A DNA stretch of 64,000 nt from Stomorhina lunata (Eukaryota; Arthropoda; Insecta; Diptera; Rhiniidae), in assembly GCA_933228675.1 (NCBI GenBank), contig OW121741.1:78153387-78217386 (forward strand), given 5' to 3'. The notes below the pieces were generated by a model, which made no database searches, had not been told where the DNA came from, and saw nothing but the letters and a program-made list of their open reading frames with translations. Shown here piece after piece: positions 11,982 through 22,569 of the stretch (positions are counted from its first letter, which is position 1; the number at the start of each line of letters is the position of its first letter). Made by a program: the position numbers and the translations under genes.

Positions 11982-12501
11982 TGCCAAATTTAGTGGTTAT
12001 ATCTTATATACTTTTAGATTTATTGGCATTTAAGTGTATTTTAGGTGAAATTTAGGCTGTTTTCGTAAGTTTTTTGTATGGGAACTATGGCTAAATGTGA
12101 ACCGATTTTGATGAAATTTTACACGCTGCCTAATGCTAAAGTAAAACTTTTATATACCAAATTTTATTATCATAGCTGCTGTAATTTGTCATTTATTAAC
12201 AAAAAAGCGATTAGCCTAGACGAGGTTATACGGGAGCTATGGTTCAATTTTGCCCAATTTCAATACCAAAATTTTCTCAGAGATGAAGAATATTTTTACT
12301 AAGTTTCAGTGAGCTAGCTCCTTTCGTTTAGGCGTTATCGTGATTTTAACAGAAAGACAGACGGACGGACATCGCTCTCGTCTTAGAATTTCATAAGGAT
12401 TCAGAATATATATCGTTTTTGGTTTTTGAGCCATTATTAAGGAAATTACAAACGGAATGACAATCTCAATATACCCCCCATTCTTTTTGATGGTGGGTAT
12501 A
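10307..12501 (+). mobile_element. TATACCC-family element with long inverted ends (foldback-like)
   Basis: Both tips read TATACCCACCATCAAAAAG inward. The left arm, about 420 bp (10307-10725), is the reverse complement of the right arm, about 430 bp (12070-12501). In the middle, near 10722, is an AGTAAGAGTGTTATATTCGG hairpin end, which suggests that one end inserted into or recombined with another copy. Recurrent GACGGACAGACGGACAT boxes occur. No transposase is encoded. Short open frames inside are identical to those in the upstream duplicate and have no protein similarity that I recognise. Confidence 0.65.
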
Positions 12502-12509
12502 AAAGAAAA

Positions 12510-12775
12510 GGTGGTTTATGTCCGTCAAATAAAAGCGCGTAGCGCCTTAACGAAAAGAGCTAGAGAGAAAAAATTTTAAAAAAGTTCGGCATTGAAAATA
12601 GACGAAATCGGTTCACATTTAGTTAGAGCACCCATATAACTCCGATCCGGGAAACACATTATTGTTGATAAATTGGATACAATTGTAATAGCTATGACGA
12701 CTAAATTTAGAATATAGAAGTTTTGTGCAACTATTGGCCAGTATATCAAATTTCTTATGATATATATTTATTATA
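12510..12775 (-). repeat. reverse fragment of a hairpin-ended element
   Basis: The reverse complement matches the interior of the TATACCC family (compare 11455-11700), including the stretch before the GACGGACAT box. It separates the full element from the dead RTE-like retrotransposon that follows. Confidence 0.6.
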
Positions 12776-12794
12776 ATTTTCCCTCATAAATTAC

Positions 12795-15490
12795 AGCATA
12801 AAATAACCTGGATTTCGCCGAATGGCATTACTAAGAATCAAATCGACCATATCTTAATAAAGTTTAAGTGGCGATCATCTTTACTTGATGTACGCTCGAG
12901 GCGCGGAGCTGATATGAAATAGCGATCATCATTTAGTAATGTATAAAATTCTACTAAAAGTTGCGACTCTAAGGTCTAATACGGCGAAAGCAGATAGGAA
13001 AATAAATGTAGGGAAACTGGAATCAGTCATCGGAATGCCTTTATTGCTTCCATAAGGAATCGGCTTTCAGATGTAATAAACAACAACGGTGCCTCTATTA
13101 GTGGAATTTTTAGGTGTATCACTCTAACATACAATGAAGTTGGTCAACAAACCCTAGGATTTAAAGATCACAAGAGGAAATGTTTGATATCACAGGCAAC
13201 ATAAATAACCTGGATTTCGCCGAATGGCGTTACTAAGAATCAAATGGACCTTATCTTAATAAACTCTAAGTGGAGATCATCTTTACTTGTTGTACGCTCG
13301 AGGCGCGGAGCAGATATAAATAGCGACCCATAACTTACTAATGTGTAAAATTCTACTAAAGGTTGCGACTCTAAGGTCTATAAGAAATCGGCTTTCAGAT
13401 GTAATAAACAACAATGGTGCCTGTATTAATGGAATTTTGCCTGTATTAATGGAAGTTGGTCAACAAATCCTAGGATTTAAAGATCACAAAAGGAAAATTT
13501 GGATAACACAGGCAACATGGGACTTGGTAGAACAACGTAGTTCCCTAAAAAATACAGCGCTAAATGAAAACGGAGATGATGAAGCCCTCAGTGCAAGATA
13601 TCGCGATCTATCCAATAAAATAAAGAAGTCTGCAAGAAGGGCCAAGATAATGTGGATAGACGAGCAAGCGGGACCAAGCTGAATCAGCTGCAAGCGAAGG
13701 CGATATGAAGACCTTGTATAACATATCAAGGGCGTTGTGTGACAAACCTACTAACACTAACAGTCCCATCTTGTGTAGTAGTGGTACATTCCTTTCAGCT
13801 CTGGATGAAGAACTGATACGCTGGATGAAACACTTCAAGTCAACACTTAACAACCCTATTGGATTAACATCACCGACTGAAGTACATAATGAAACTAACC
13901 ATGACAATGGAATTTCTGACAGTCCGTCAACAAAGCAAGAAGTGAAGAACGCTATTAAAAGCCTTAAATGCAACAAGGCCCCGGGCAATGACAATATCTC
14001 ATCGTCGAGATTGTGGCATCCATTTGTGCGTAAAATATGGGAAAAAGAAGCTCTCAGCGGAGATGCTTTTATGTGATGTTGAAGGATCGTCGAGATTGTG
14101 GCACCCATTTGTGCGTAAAAAGAAGAAAAAAAAGAAGCTCTTCCAACCTCCTGAAATGAAGGTACACTAGTCAAAATACCAAAAAAGGGTGACCCCAAAG
14201 ACTGCAATAACTACAGGGTTATAACACTTCTCCCAATACCGAGCAAAATACTAAGTCGTGAAATTTTCAACAGAATATCCGACGCAGTTTCCTCTACACT
14301 CCGCGAAAATCAGTTTGGGTTTGTGTTGATCTAATCAACACAGTAAGAATACTATTAGAGCAATGTAGTGCATTCCGCACTCCCATTTACCTAGCGTTTA
14401 TCGACTTAGTGAACCCCTTCGACAGTATCAATAGAAGCTATCTATGGAGAATTTTAGAAAATCGTAACATGCCAACGAAAATTCTCAACTTCTCAACAAT
14501 CCGGGCAATGTATGTTGATTTAAAATGTCGAGGCCTACACAAGGGTAAATTATCAGATCCGTTAGATGTTACTACTGTAGTAAGGCAAGGATGTATCTTA
14601 TCACCTTTACTTTTTATCCTCGTCATCGACAACATAATGCGCACGGCTCTAAATGGTAGACACGGTATCGAATGGACACCCTTTTAACAACTTGAGGACT
14701 TGGAATATGCCGATTAAGTATGTCTTCTAAGGCAAAGCTCTGACCACATTCAAGAGAATACTAACGCTTTCACTGCTGAATCTCGTATAGCTGGTCTGGA
14801 AATTAATATTTCCAAGACAAAGATTATGCCTGGAGGCTATGGCGCAAACCCGTTAACACACATCAAAGTGGATAACGAGGTTATTGGACGTGTAGAAACC
14901 TTTAATTACCTGGCAAGTTTAGTAACTACAAAAGGTGGCGTAGACGAGGATATAAATTCTCGTTTTAATAAGGCTAAATCTGCATTCGGTATTCTTTGAG
15001 CTATTTGGAAACCTCAGCAAATACCAACAACAACTAAGCTACAAATATCTAACTCGAATGTCAAGTCCATCTTGTATTACGGTTGCAAAACTTGGGAAAC
15101 GCACAAATGCCATCGATAAGCACCTACAAACCTTTGCAAACAAATGCTTGCGGGAAATCCTTAATATATGGTGGCTGAATCGCACAAGAAATGAAGATCT
15201 ACTAAACTATACAAACCAAATCCCACCTTCTAAAGAGGTATGTCAACGGAAATGGCGGTGGATAGGCCACATACTTCAAAGGCCAAATATTAACATTGCT
15301 CGGAAAGCGCTTCGTTGGAAATCACAAGGAAGCGGCCGTCGTGTTGGTGCACCTGCTACAACGTGGAGAGGGTCTATTGATGCGGAGTTACAAGCAGCAA
15401 ACTATTCATGAAATGACGTATGACTAACATCTCGCAATAGAGTTGAATATAAAAGGATGCTTGAGGCCCTATGCTCCACTGGGAGTCAAG
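12795..15490 (+). pseudogene. dead RTE-like non-LTR retrotransposon (endonuclease C-terminus plus reverse transcriptase)
   Basis: Frames broken by shifts and stops give, in order: the endonuclease end ([22 protein letters not shown]), the linker (CNKAPGNDNIS), RT blocks (TPIYLAFIDLVNPFDSINRSY, TTVVRQGCILSPLLFILVI), and the C-terminal tail (NSNVKSILYYG-like, QRKWRWIGHILQRP, SGRRVGAPATTWR). The endonuclease end is present twice (about 12800 and 13202), from a ~400-bp local duplication. A second short duplication repeats TCGAGATTGTGGCA near 14008 and 14092. The 5' end is missing. A minus-strand relative occupies 56150-57960. Placement in the RTE group rests on remembered similarity of the tail. 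Confidence 0.8.
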
Positions 15491-15499
15491 TTTGAATGT

Positions 15500-16570
15500 T
15501 GACATTATGTGTGTAACACTACATCATTTAAATGACCATAATGCGAAATGTTGCAAGCTTTGATTCTTTTGAGGTAATTTTCGACCACGTTTTGACACAT
15601 ATTGGGCGATATTTCAGCCATAACTTGACGAATGTTGGTTTTTAAGTGCTCAAGCGTTAAAGGTTTATCTACATAAACACGGTCTTTCGCGTATACCCCT
15701 CAAAAAAGGTTTAATGGTGTCAAATCGCATGATCTTGGTGGCCAGTTGATATCGCCACGACGAGAAATTAAGCGGCCAGGAAATGTCTCTTGCAATAAGG
15801 CCATATTCGCTCGAGTTGTGTGTGGCTTTGTGAAACCACATATTCTTCAAGTCGTATTCTTCAATAGCAGGCAAAAAATGTCGGTTATCATATGACCATT
15901 ATGCTCCAAACTCAAGGTGACAGTCGTTACATCGTCTTTTTCGAAGAGTTAAGTTCCGATCACACATTCGAACTAAAAAGCGCACAAAACAGTGACTTTT
16001 TCTAGATATAATGGCCTCTCTTATATTACTTGAGGATTCTCAAAACCCCAAATATGATAATTTTGTTTATTAACATAGCTACCGAGTAAGAAATGCGCTA
16101 GATCGCTAACGAAAATTTTGTTCGAAAAATCGCCGTCCACCGCCTGTTGTTCAAGTACCCATTCCACGTATCAACGACGTTGTGAATGGTCACCTGGCCT
16201 CAGTTGTTGTGTGAGCTGAACTTTATATATATGTAGGCGTAGATCTAAATGCAAAGTACGCCAAAATGTGCCGTAAGACAGTCCTAATTCCTAAAAACGA
16301 CGAGGAATCGACACATTCGGGTCTTCGTTAATACTTTCACTTACAGCAGCGATATTTTCAGCGGAATCAGCAAAACGATAATGCACAGGCCTTACAGTAT
16401 TTGTAACCGCTCCAGTCTCTAAAAATTTCTTCAGAACTTTGCCAATTATTTGTTATGTAAACCTTAATCTCCTTTTAAAGCACGATATGTGGCTGTTGCA
16501 GAATCACCATTTTTGTAGTATGCTTTGATAATTTTTATGCGTTTTGTAATACTTAAGCGATCCATTTTCG
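15500..16570 (-). pseudogene. decayed mariner-type transposase (maT/rosa-like)
   Basis: Reading down from an ATG at 16565, disrupted frames recall a whole transposase: KRIKIIKAYYKNGDSATATY (N-terminal helix-turn-helix), DPNVSIPRR, VSDLAHFLLGSYVNKQN (first catalytic region), MWFHKATHN (second region, catalytic Asp lost) and NWPPRSCDLTPLN (third region). The usual spacing from the second Asp is 36 residues to the Asp of SCD, or 41 to the next. That spacing separates maT (DD37D) from rosa (DD41D) types, and I cannot choose between them. Many stops are present. TIRs were not identified with confidence. Confidence 0.7.
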
Positions 16571-16644
16571 TCAATTTTAGACTTTCAACTGAAAAGAAAA
16601 AAAAAATGGGTTTAACAACTTAGTTTGACAGATGTCGAATTCCA

Positions 16645-17210
16645 GTCCTATTTCTTTATTTTTTCTTCGGAAAAGGCGTTTCTAAAAATTGATTCTGTAC
16701 CTACATCATTTTTACGTCGAAGATTCCATTGATCCAGTTCGGTGTTCGTATTTAAGTAGACTAACGTTCTAAGATGAACCGCCATGGTATAATTTTGAAA
16801 TGACTGATGTAGCAATTGAATTGTTTCTCTGGCTGTATGACATGTGGCGCCGTCTTGTTGAAACCACATGCCCTTCACATTCATTTCTTCAATTATAGGC
16901 AAGAAAAAACTGGTTATCATTTCACGATACCGAACACCATTGACTATTTGCGCTTGACCTGCCTCATTTTCAAGGTCCTCATTTTCAAAGATCCAATGAT
17001 TCCTCCAGCCCACATTGAGGATTCATTTGCTTCTCGTGAATCACTCGAGGATTTTCCTCACCCCAAATGCGACAATTCTGCCTATTGACGAAGCCATCAA
17101 GATGAAAATGGGCCTCGTCACTGAAGATGATTTTATCCGCAAAATCAGCATTTTCATGTTGTCTCTCCAATACCCAATTAACGAACACGATATCTTGTTC
17201 CATACATAAC
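16645..17210 (-). pseudogene. second mariner-type transposase fragment
   Basis: Minus-strand frames carry ADKIIFSDEAHFHLDGFVNR and QNCRIWGEENP (first catalytic Asp, 17203-16985), then after a frameshift VNGVRYREMI and MKGMWFQQDGATCHTA-like sequence with the second Asp intact (17013-16648). The N-terminal DNA-binding half is absent. The C-terminus does not show the third catalytic block. It is the same superfamily as the neighbouring 15500-16570 copy and the 61519-62608 element, but it is a separate insertion. Confidence 0.75.
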
Positions 17211-17649
17211 CTCCTAAGTAAGAAAACTTACTAATTTATTATTGTTTGGCTTTAGGAAGATAGGTTTAAAAGACAAAGGTTCTTAAAAAACACTAAAATT
17301 TTAATGAAATTTCAACTTAAGCCCACAATAACTCAATAATTTTTTGACCAAATTTTACAGTCGATCCCATCCTGTTCCAGTAATTCTTTTAGCTTTTACA
17401 GAAATAAGACAAATAGAAAATCTGTCTAATATTTTTGAAGATGCTTTTATTAAAGTGACATCATCTTTTTTTAATAATTTTTTTTTATAACGCAAATAAC
17501 AGTAATTTAGCCATATCTCGAAAACCATTCTGACTTCACAGTTTTAAGAGACTTTGTTGTTATATAAAAACTAAATTACCATTTGAAATATAGGCGAATT
17601 CAGTGATATTATATTAGCTTTACAAATTTAGCAAATTCGCTTAAAGTAT
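17211..17649. other. AT-rich DNA, no gene recognised
   Basis: Nothing is recognisable between the mariner fragment and the TIR element that begins at 17650. Confidence 0.5.
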
Positions 17650-17759
17650 GAAACACAATTGGAACGAACGACTAATTTTTCGGAACGAATATTCGTCGTT
17701 AGAAATGGAACATATGGGTTTATATCAATGTTGGGCAAAGTCTCTCTGATTTTTAATTT

Positions 17760-18960
17760 TGCTAACCCTAGGGGTAGGCAAAATACGAAGTAAGAGCGAA
17801 TTAGAGAAACTTTGCCCAACATTGGTTTATATGAAAGTGCTCACAATAGATGCGTACGACGAAATTCGTCGTGCGTATGGAACTATCCTGGACAAAATTA
17901 CAAACATCCCTGACCATATTGATTACTGCATATCCACTCCTATCTTCGACAAATCTTTCACTGTGACTATCTCTGGAGAACCCCCATCTTCAGATGACGG
18001 CTGTCTGGAGGTTTACACTGATGGATCGAAATCAAAGTTAGGCGTAGGGGGGGGGGGGCTTCTTCATCCCACTTCTAGGGAAGGAAATTTGCTTTAGGCT
18101 CCCTGATCAATGTAGTGTCTTACAATCCGAGATATCGGCTATTCACAAAGCAGTCAAATGGTTGAGATACCACAGAGTATATCGACAGTCAGGCTGCAAT
18201 AAAATCCCTATCTAATGTCAATACGACATCTGTTCTTACCTGCGAATGCCGGGCATCTCTTAACGAGATGGCAAGATCGAACTCTTCTGGGTACCCGGGC
18301 ACAACAACATACCTGGTAACTCCACCGAGGACAAACTTGCTAAATCCGGTGCTCTCCTGCGTCAGGACAACATCGAGCAATTTACGGGCTTACCGCTATC
18401 CGCCTGCAAATCAATAATTAGGCAATTACTTTTCGCGTCAGCGCAGAGCGAGTGGTCTTCGGAAACCACTTGCTCCATATCTAGGCAAACATGGCCCACC
18501 TACAACACTCAACGTTCAAACATCTTGGTAACTTTACCCCGTCACAGACTCCGCAACCTTATTTCAACCCTAACAGGTCATTGCGTTTTTGGCCTACATG
18601 CCAGAAGACTTAATCTTCAATTTTATGACTACTGTCGTAGTTGTCACAATATAGAAGAGGAGGAGACAGTGACTCATCTTCTATGTCACTGCCCCGCCCT
18701 CTCGACTTCAAGGGCTCTCAATCTGGGGGCACCCTTTCTGCATGATTATCAGATCTAGCGAGTATTAACATTCGTAAAATCGACTCATTTATCAGGGCTA
18801 CAGGATGGCTTGATTAGCCTCTCATTGATAGCCTGGAGTAATTATTTTTGTTCTTTTCTTCCAGTCTATCCCATGCAGGTAACACAAAGGGACCGCTTTT
18901 TAGGACCCAAGTGACGCTGACCTACATCGGCTGCCTGCCTAACCTAACCTATGGAACAGT
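17760..18960 (+). pseudogene. 3' end of a LOA/R1-like non-LTR retrotransposon (RNase H domain and zinc knuckle)
   Basis: A first frame ends with CLEVYTDGSKSKLGVGGGG, the RNase H opening with its first acidic residue. Shifted frames continue with an EISAIHKAVKWL helix and a DSQAAIKSL strand (RNase H Asp). A later frame (18525-18758) carries LTGHCVFGLHARRLNLQFYD then CRSC...THLLCHCPAL, a CCHC knuckle. The 3' tail includes AACACAAAGGGACC and ends in CCTAACCTAACCTA. The same tail closes the minus-strand copy at 22995, so they are one family. Frames are broken and the reverse transcriptase is absent. Confidence 0.75.
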
Positions 18961-19159
18961 GCGATAGGTTTATTTCTATTTCATACGCAGACGAACGACA
19001 AATGTAGAGTGGCTGTATTTCCTTTTTGCTGTAAATATCAAATATAGTATGAGTTCTTGTTAAATATGGTCACCTTTAAATTTGTAAACAAAAATATTTA
19101 TTTGAAATAAAATTAACTAAAAATATTTATCATGTGAAATAATCAAAGAATAAAATATA

Positions 19160-20838
19160 AACAAGTAAGAGTGTTATATTCGGCTGTGCCGAATCTTATA
19201 TACACACCATCAAGTTGTGTTAAATTCAGAAACAGGGTGCAGCTAATTCAAAATCTGGACCAAAACTGAAAAAATCGCTAAGCTAATTGGTATTGTTGGT
19301 AAAATCTTTGGACTAAATTCGGTTGCCGTAGCTTTATAGTTCAACATTTAAAAATATTTTAGTGGTTTCCCCAGTATTTACTTTGATTAAAATTTGGTCT
19401 CAACACCGGGTATAGTTTTACATTAATAAGTTATTAAATACTTTTCGTTAATATGTAGTTAGGCTAAACACGTTAATAGTAATACGGCAGGTCATATATT
19501 TCGTTAGGAGTTCCTAATGCATTCATCATATATAAAGTCTGGGCTGAACTTTGATTGATGCCTATCTAATTTTATAGGTGCAATCTTAATATAATGAATG
19601 TACCTCCAAATCTTTTTGATTGTAGATATAAAAAGGGGATGTTATATATATAAGAATTATAGCCAAATGTTGACCGATTGTAACAAAATTTTACACACTT
19701 TCTGGTATATACATATATAGAGCTTATCCTTGCAAAATTTAGTGGCCATAGCTATCATAGTTTCTAATTTAATAGATTTTAACTGGCCTTTGCTAAAATT
19801 TTTGGTTTCCGCGAAGGTTTTTTTTATGTGAAAACTAAAGTCAAATATGGACAGATTCCTATAAAATTTGATAAACTGATCAAAAATTGCATAAAATTTC
19901 CCTATTGTAAATTTAATCGTCGTAGCTACTACAAATGTATTCAATTTATCAGCATTAATGTGTTTCCCGGGCGGGGTTATCTGGGAGTTCTAACTAAATT
20001 TGAACCGATTTTGTCCATTTTCAACACACATCTTTTTCAAGATATCCAAAATACTTTTGTAAAATTTTGTCCCTCTAGCTCTTTTCGTTAAGGCGCTATC
20101 GTGCTTTTATTTGACGGACAGACGGACATAAACATCCTTTTTTATCATGTATTTTTTGTATTTCCACAAGTTTTTTATATGGGAGCTATGATGAAATGGT
20201 CACCGATTGTGACAAAATTTTGTACACTGGCTGACATTGACATAAGACTTCCTTGTGCTTAGTTTAGTCTTACTAGCTTTTGTAGTTAAGCAGCTATCAC
20301 GATTTTATCTGACGGACAGACGGACATAAAAGCCCTTTTCTTTTTGTATTTTTGTGCTTCCGTTTTATATGGGAGCTATGGTCAAATAGTGACCGATTGT
20401 GTCAATATTTTGTACACTTCTTGGCATTGACATAAGACCTCCTCGTGCTAAATTTAGTGGTTATATCTGTTATAGTTTTAGCTTAATTGGCATTTAAGTG
20501 TATTTTAGGTGAAATTGTGGCTGTGTCCGTAAGTTTTTTGTATGGGAGCTATGACTAAATGTGAACCGATTTGGATGAAATAAGCCTAAGGCTTATGTAG
20601 AACTTCTATATACCAAATTTTATCATCATACCTATTATAGTTTGATATTTATTAGCAAATAAGCGATTAGCGTAGGCGAAGTTATACGGGAGCTATGGTC
20701 AAATGTTAACCGATTTTGCGCAATTTCAGTACCAAAATTTTCTCAGAGATAAATAATGTTTTTACTAAGTTTCAGTGAGCTAGCTCCTTTCGTTTAGGCG
20801 CTATCGTGATTTTAATAGACACACAGACAGACAGACAG

Positions 20839-20871
<33 letters not shown>

Positions 20872-20872
20872 A

Positions 20873-20909
<37 letters not shown>

Positions 20910-21017
20910 TTAGGATTCAGAATATATATTGTTTTTGATTTTTGAGCCAATATTAAGGAAATTACAAACGGAATGACAATCTCAATATACCCCCCATTCT
21001 TTTTGATGGTGGGTATA
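19160..21017 (+). mobile_element. full-length hairpin-ended TATACCC element (1.86 kb)
   Basis: It begins with ACAAGTAAGAGTGTTAT, a terminal hairpin (19178-19194, ATTCGGC/GCCGAAT) and TATACACACCATCAAG. It ends with CATTCTTTTTGATGGTGGGTATA. Repeated GACGGACAGACGGACAT boxes and TATGGGAGCTATGGTC motifs occur inside. It is close to 8056-9315/10722-12501 but lacks the inverted left arm, so it may be the simplest form of the family. It is non-coding. Confidence 0.7.
20817..20912 (+). repeat. (GACA)n microsatellite
   Basis: About 95 bp of ACAG/GACA tetranucleotide repeats with occasional GACG. It lies exactly where other copies of the element carry a single GACAGACGGACGGACAT box, so it probably grew from that box by slippage. 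Confidence 0.9.
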
Positions 21018-21248
21018 AAAATTACAAATGGTGTAAGTGCGCGATAAGTACGAAAGTGTGATTAAAATTCCCATATCAAAAATTCAAAAAAAAAAAAAAA
21101 GGCGCCAACAACGTTTATTCGTCCCAAATGTGTTCAATAGACGAATGTACAAGACGAATTTTTAAAACCGAATTTGTCGCGCTGGACGAAAGTTGTCGTT
21201 CGTCCCAATTATGTTTCTACCTTAAAACTATAAAATCTCTAGGTATAC

Positions 21249-21254
21249 TTTATT
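21249..21254 (-). terminator. poly(A) signal of the SLC6 gene
   Basis: AATAAA on the minus strand, 13 bases after the stop codon of the SLC6 reading frame. The 3' UTR would be very short, and a TIR element tip lies only 32 bp further on. Confidence 0.6.
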
Positions 21255-21266
21255 TCTTCAGTCAAC

Positions 21267-22569
21267 TTAAACGTTTCGCATTAGCGTAGCACTGGTGGTT
21301 ACCTCTTCATAATGTCGCAAATCTTCAGCATCTACTGGATACCAATCATAAGGGTCGATTAACCTAGAACCTTGATTCATAGAGTACATAACATAAATTG
21401 GTATAAAAATCAATGGCAATACAAAAATGGACTCAAAAATAAAATAAATAACAGGAATAGTTAGGGCGTTATGTTCCATTGAAATTTGTAGCACAAATAA
21501 GAACTGAAATTAGAAAAGAAATTAGGATAAATAATAATTTGTTACATCAATATTTGAATACCAAAGCCGGTAGTATAAATAGAGGAATACCAAATTGCCA
21601 TATATAAATTTGAAATTTAGAGTAACATTCCTTTATCATAAATTCGAAATCCCGCTGAAATAGTGGAAGACCATAGATCCAAAGAACGGCTATAATTAAC
21701 AAAAAGTTAAAGGCGTTTTGTATAAAACAGACTTCCGTGTCGATGATTCTATGAAAAAAAATGCCATTCTGAAAGTACAATGATTATAAATTAATGTTCG
21801 GGTTCTTGAAACTGTTTGTTTGAAGATCCAACCTACATTTGTAATAAAGTACTGGGAACATAATGCTATGAATATAGTAATCATCAAATTAAATTTTGTA
21901 CCATGATTTCTCAAAGACGAAAATTCATCAAATATCGTTGTTAAAATCGAGAATAATTGTATGATCTGCAATTTATTTAAAGACTCAAATTTTTATCAAT
22001 TTATTGTTTCTAGAGTTAATATTTACAGTTAAGACCAGAGCTCCCAGAAATAACATGAAAAATAATAATATGCACCAAAAATTGGGCCATTCCATAGAGG
22101 CCATGACACTGCCACCAAATAAATATATCATCGGAAATTGTAGGAAATTTGTGGAAAAGTGTCCTTTACTTTCATCTACAAGATATTACCAAATAATAAT
22201 GAAAAATATTAATTTTATAAATTTTGAATCAAATCAAATACCTTCGAAGTATTGCCAGGTTAGTTTACTCAATACCTGTAAGGCTATAATTAAACACATT
22301 TGCATAACTCCAATAATCCAACTGGTTTTCTTGATGTTGTTGTTAAATTTATTAAAACTCGAGAGAGTTATTAAGAGACCCCAGCCGGGGCCAAACGCTG
22401 ACAAGCCATAGACAGATATACAAAGGCTATCTTTTATGTAATGGTCCCAAGTTGGTATAAAAAATTTTCGATAAACTTTACCCGCTCCCGGTAGTAAGCT
22501 TAAACGTATTAAGCAGATGACTAATAAGCTAACGAAAATCCAGACGCTATAGCGTATTAAAAGGCCGAT
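21267..22569 (-). CDS. SLC6 gene exons 6-10 (TM5 to C-terminus)
   Basis: A second compact block with introns of 66, 61, 68 and 58 bp. It opens directly after TTTTAG with ATCGGCCTT in phase 0, matching exon 5, which ends in phase 0 at GCAAAG before GTATAT. It encodes TM5 to TM12 and a short acidic C-terminal tail (DPYDWYPVDAEDLRHYEE). No stop or frameshift was found. The correct orientation, phase and topological order relative to exons 1-5 is the main evidence that the two blocks, 23.8 kb apart, are one gene. Confidence 0.85.

Larger units (their letters stand above)
17650..21217. mobile_element. TIR element hollowed out by nested insertions
   Basis: The left tip is GAAACACAATTGGAACGAAC (17650 onward). 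The reverse complement of the right tip is GAAACATAATTGGGACGAAC (21217 inward). They match over 20 bases with two mismatches and continue imperfectly with repeated TTCGTC motifs. The original element survives only at about 17650-17758 and 21030-21217. Between them sit a LOA/R1-like 3' end (17760-18960) and a hairpin-ended element (19160-21017). No transposase of its own remains. The right tip lies 32 bp beyond the SLC6 poly(A) signal. Confidence 0.6.

Noticed and set aside
22004..22411. 135-codon plus-strand frame
   Set aside because: Antisense shadow of SLC6 exons 6 and 7, whose minus-strand translation matches the transporter family and whose splice phases agree.
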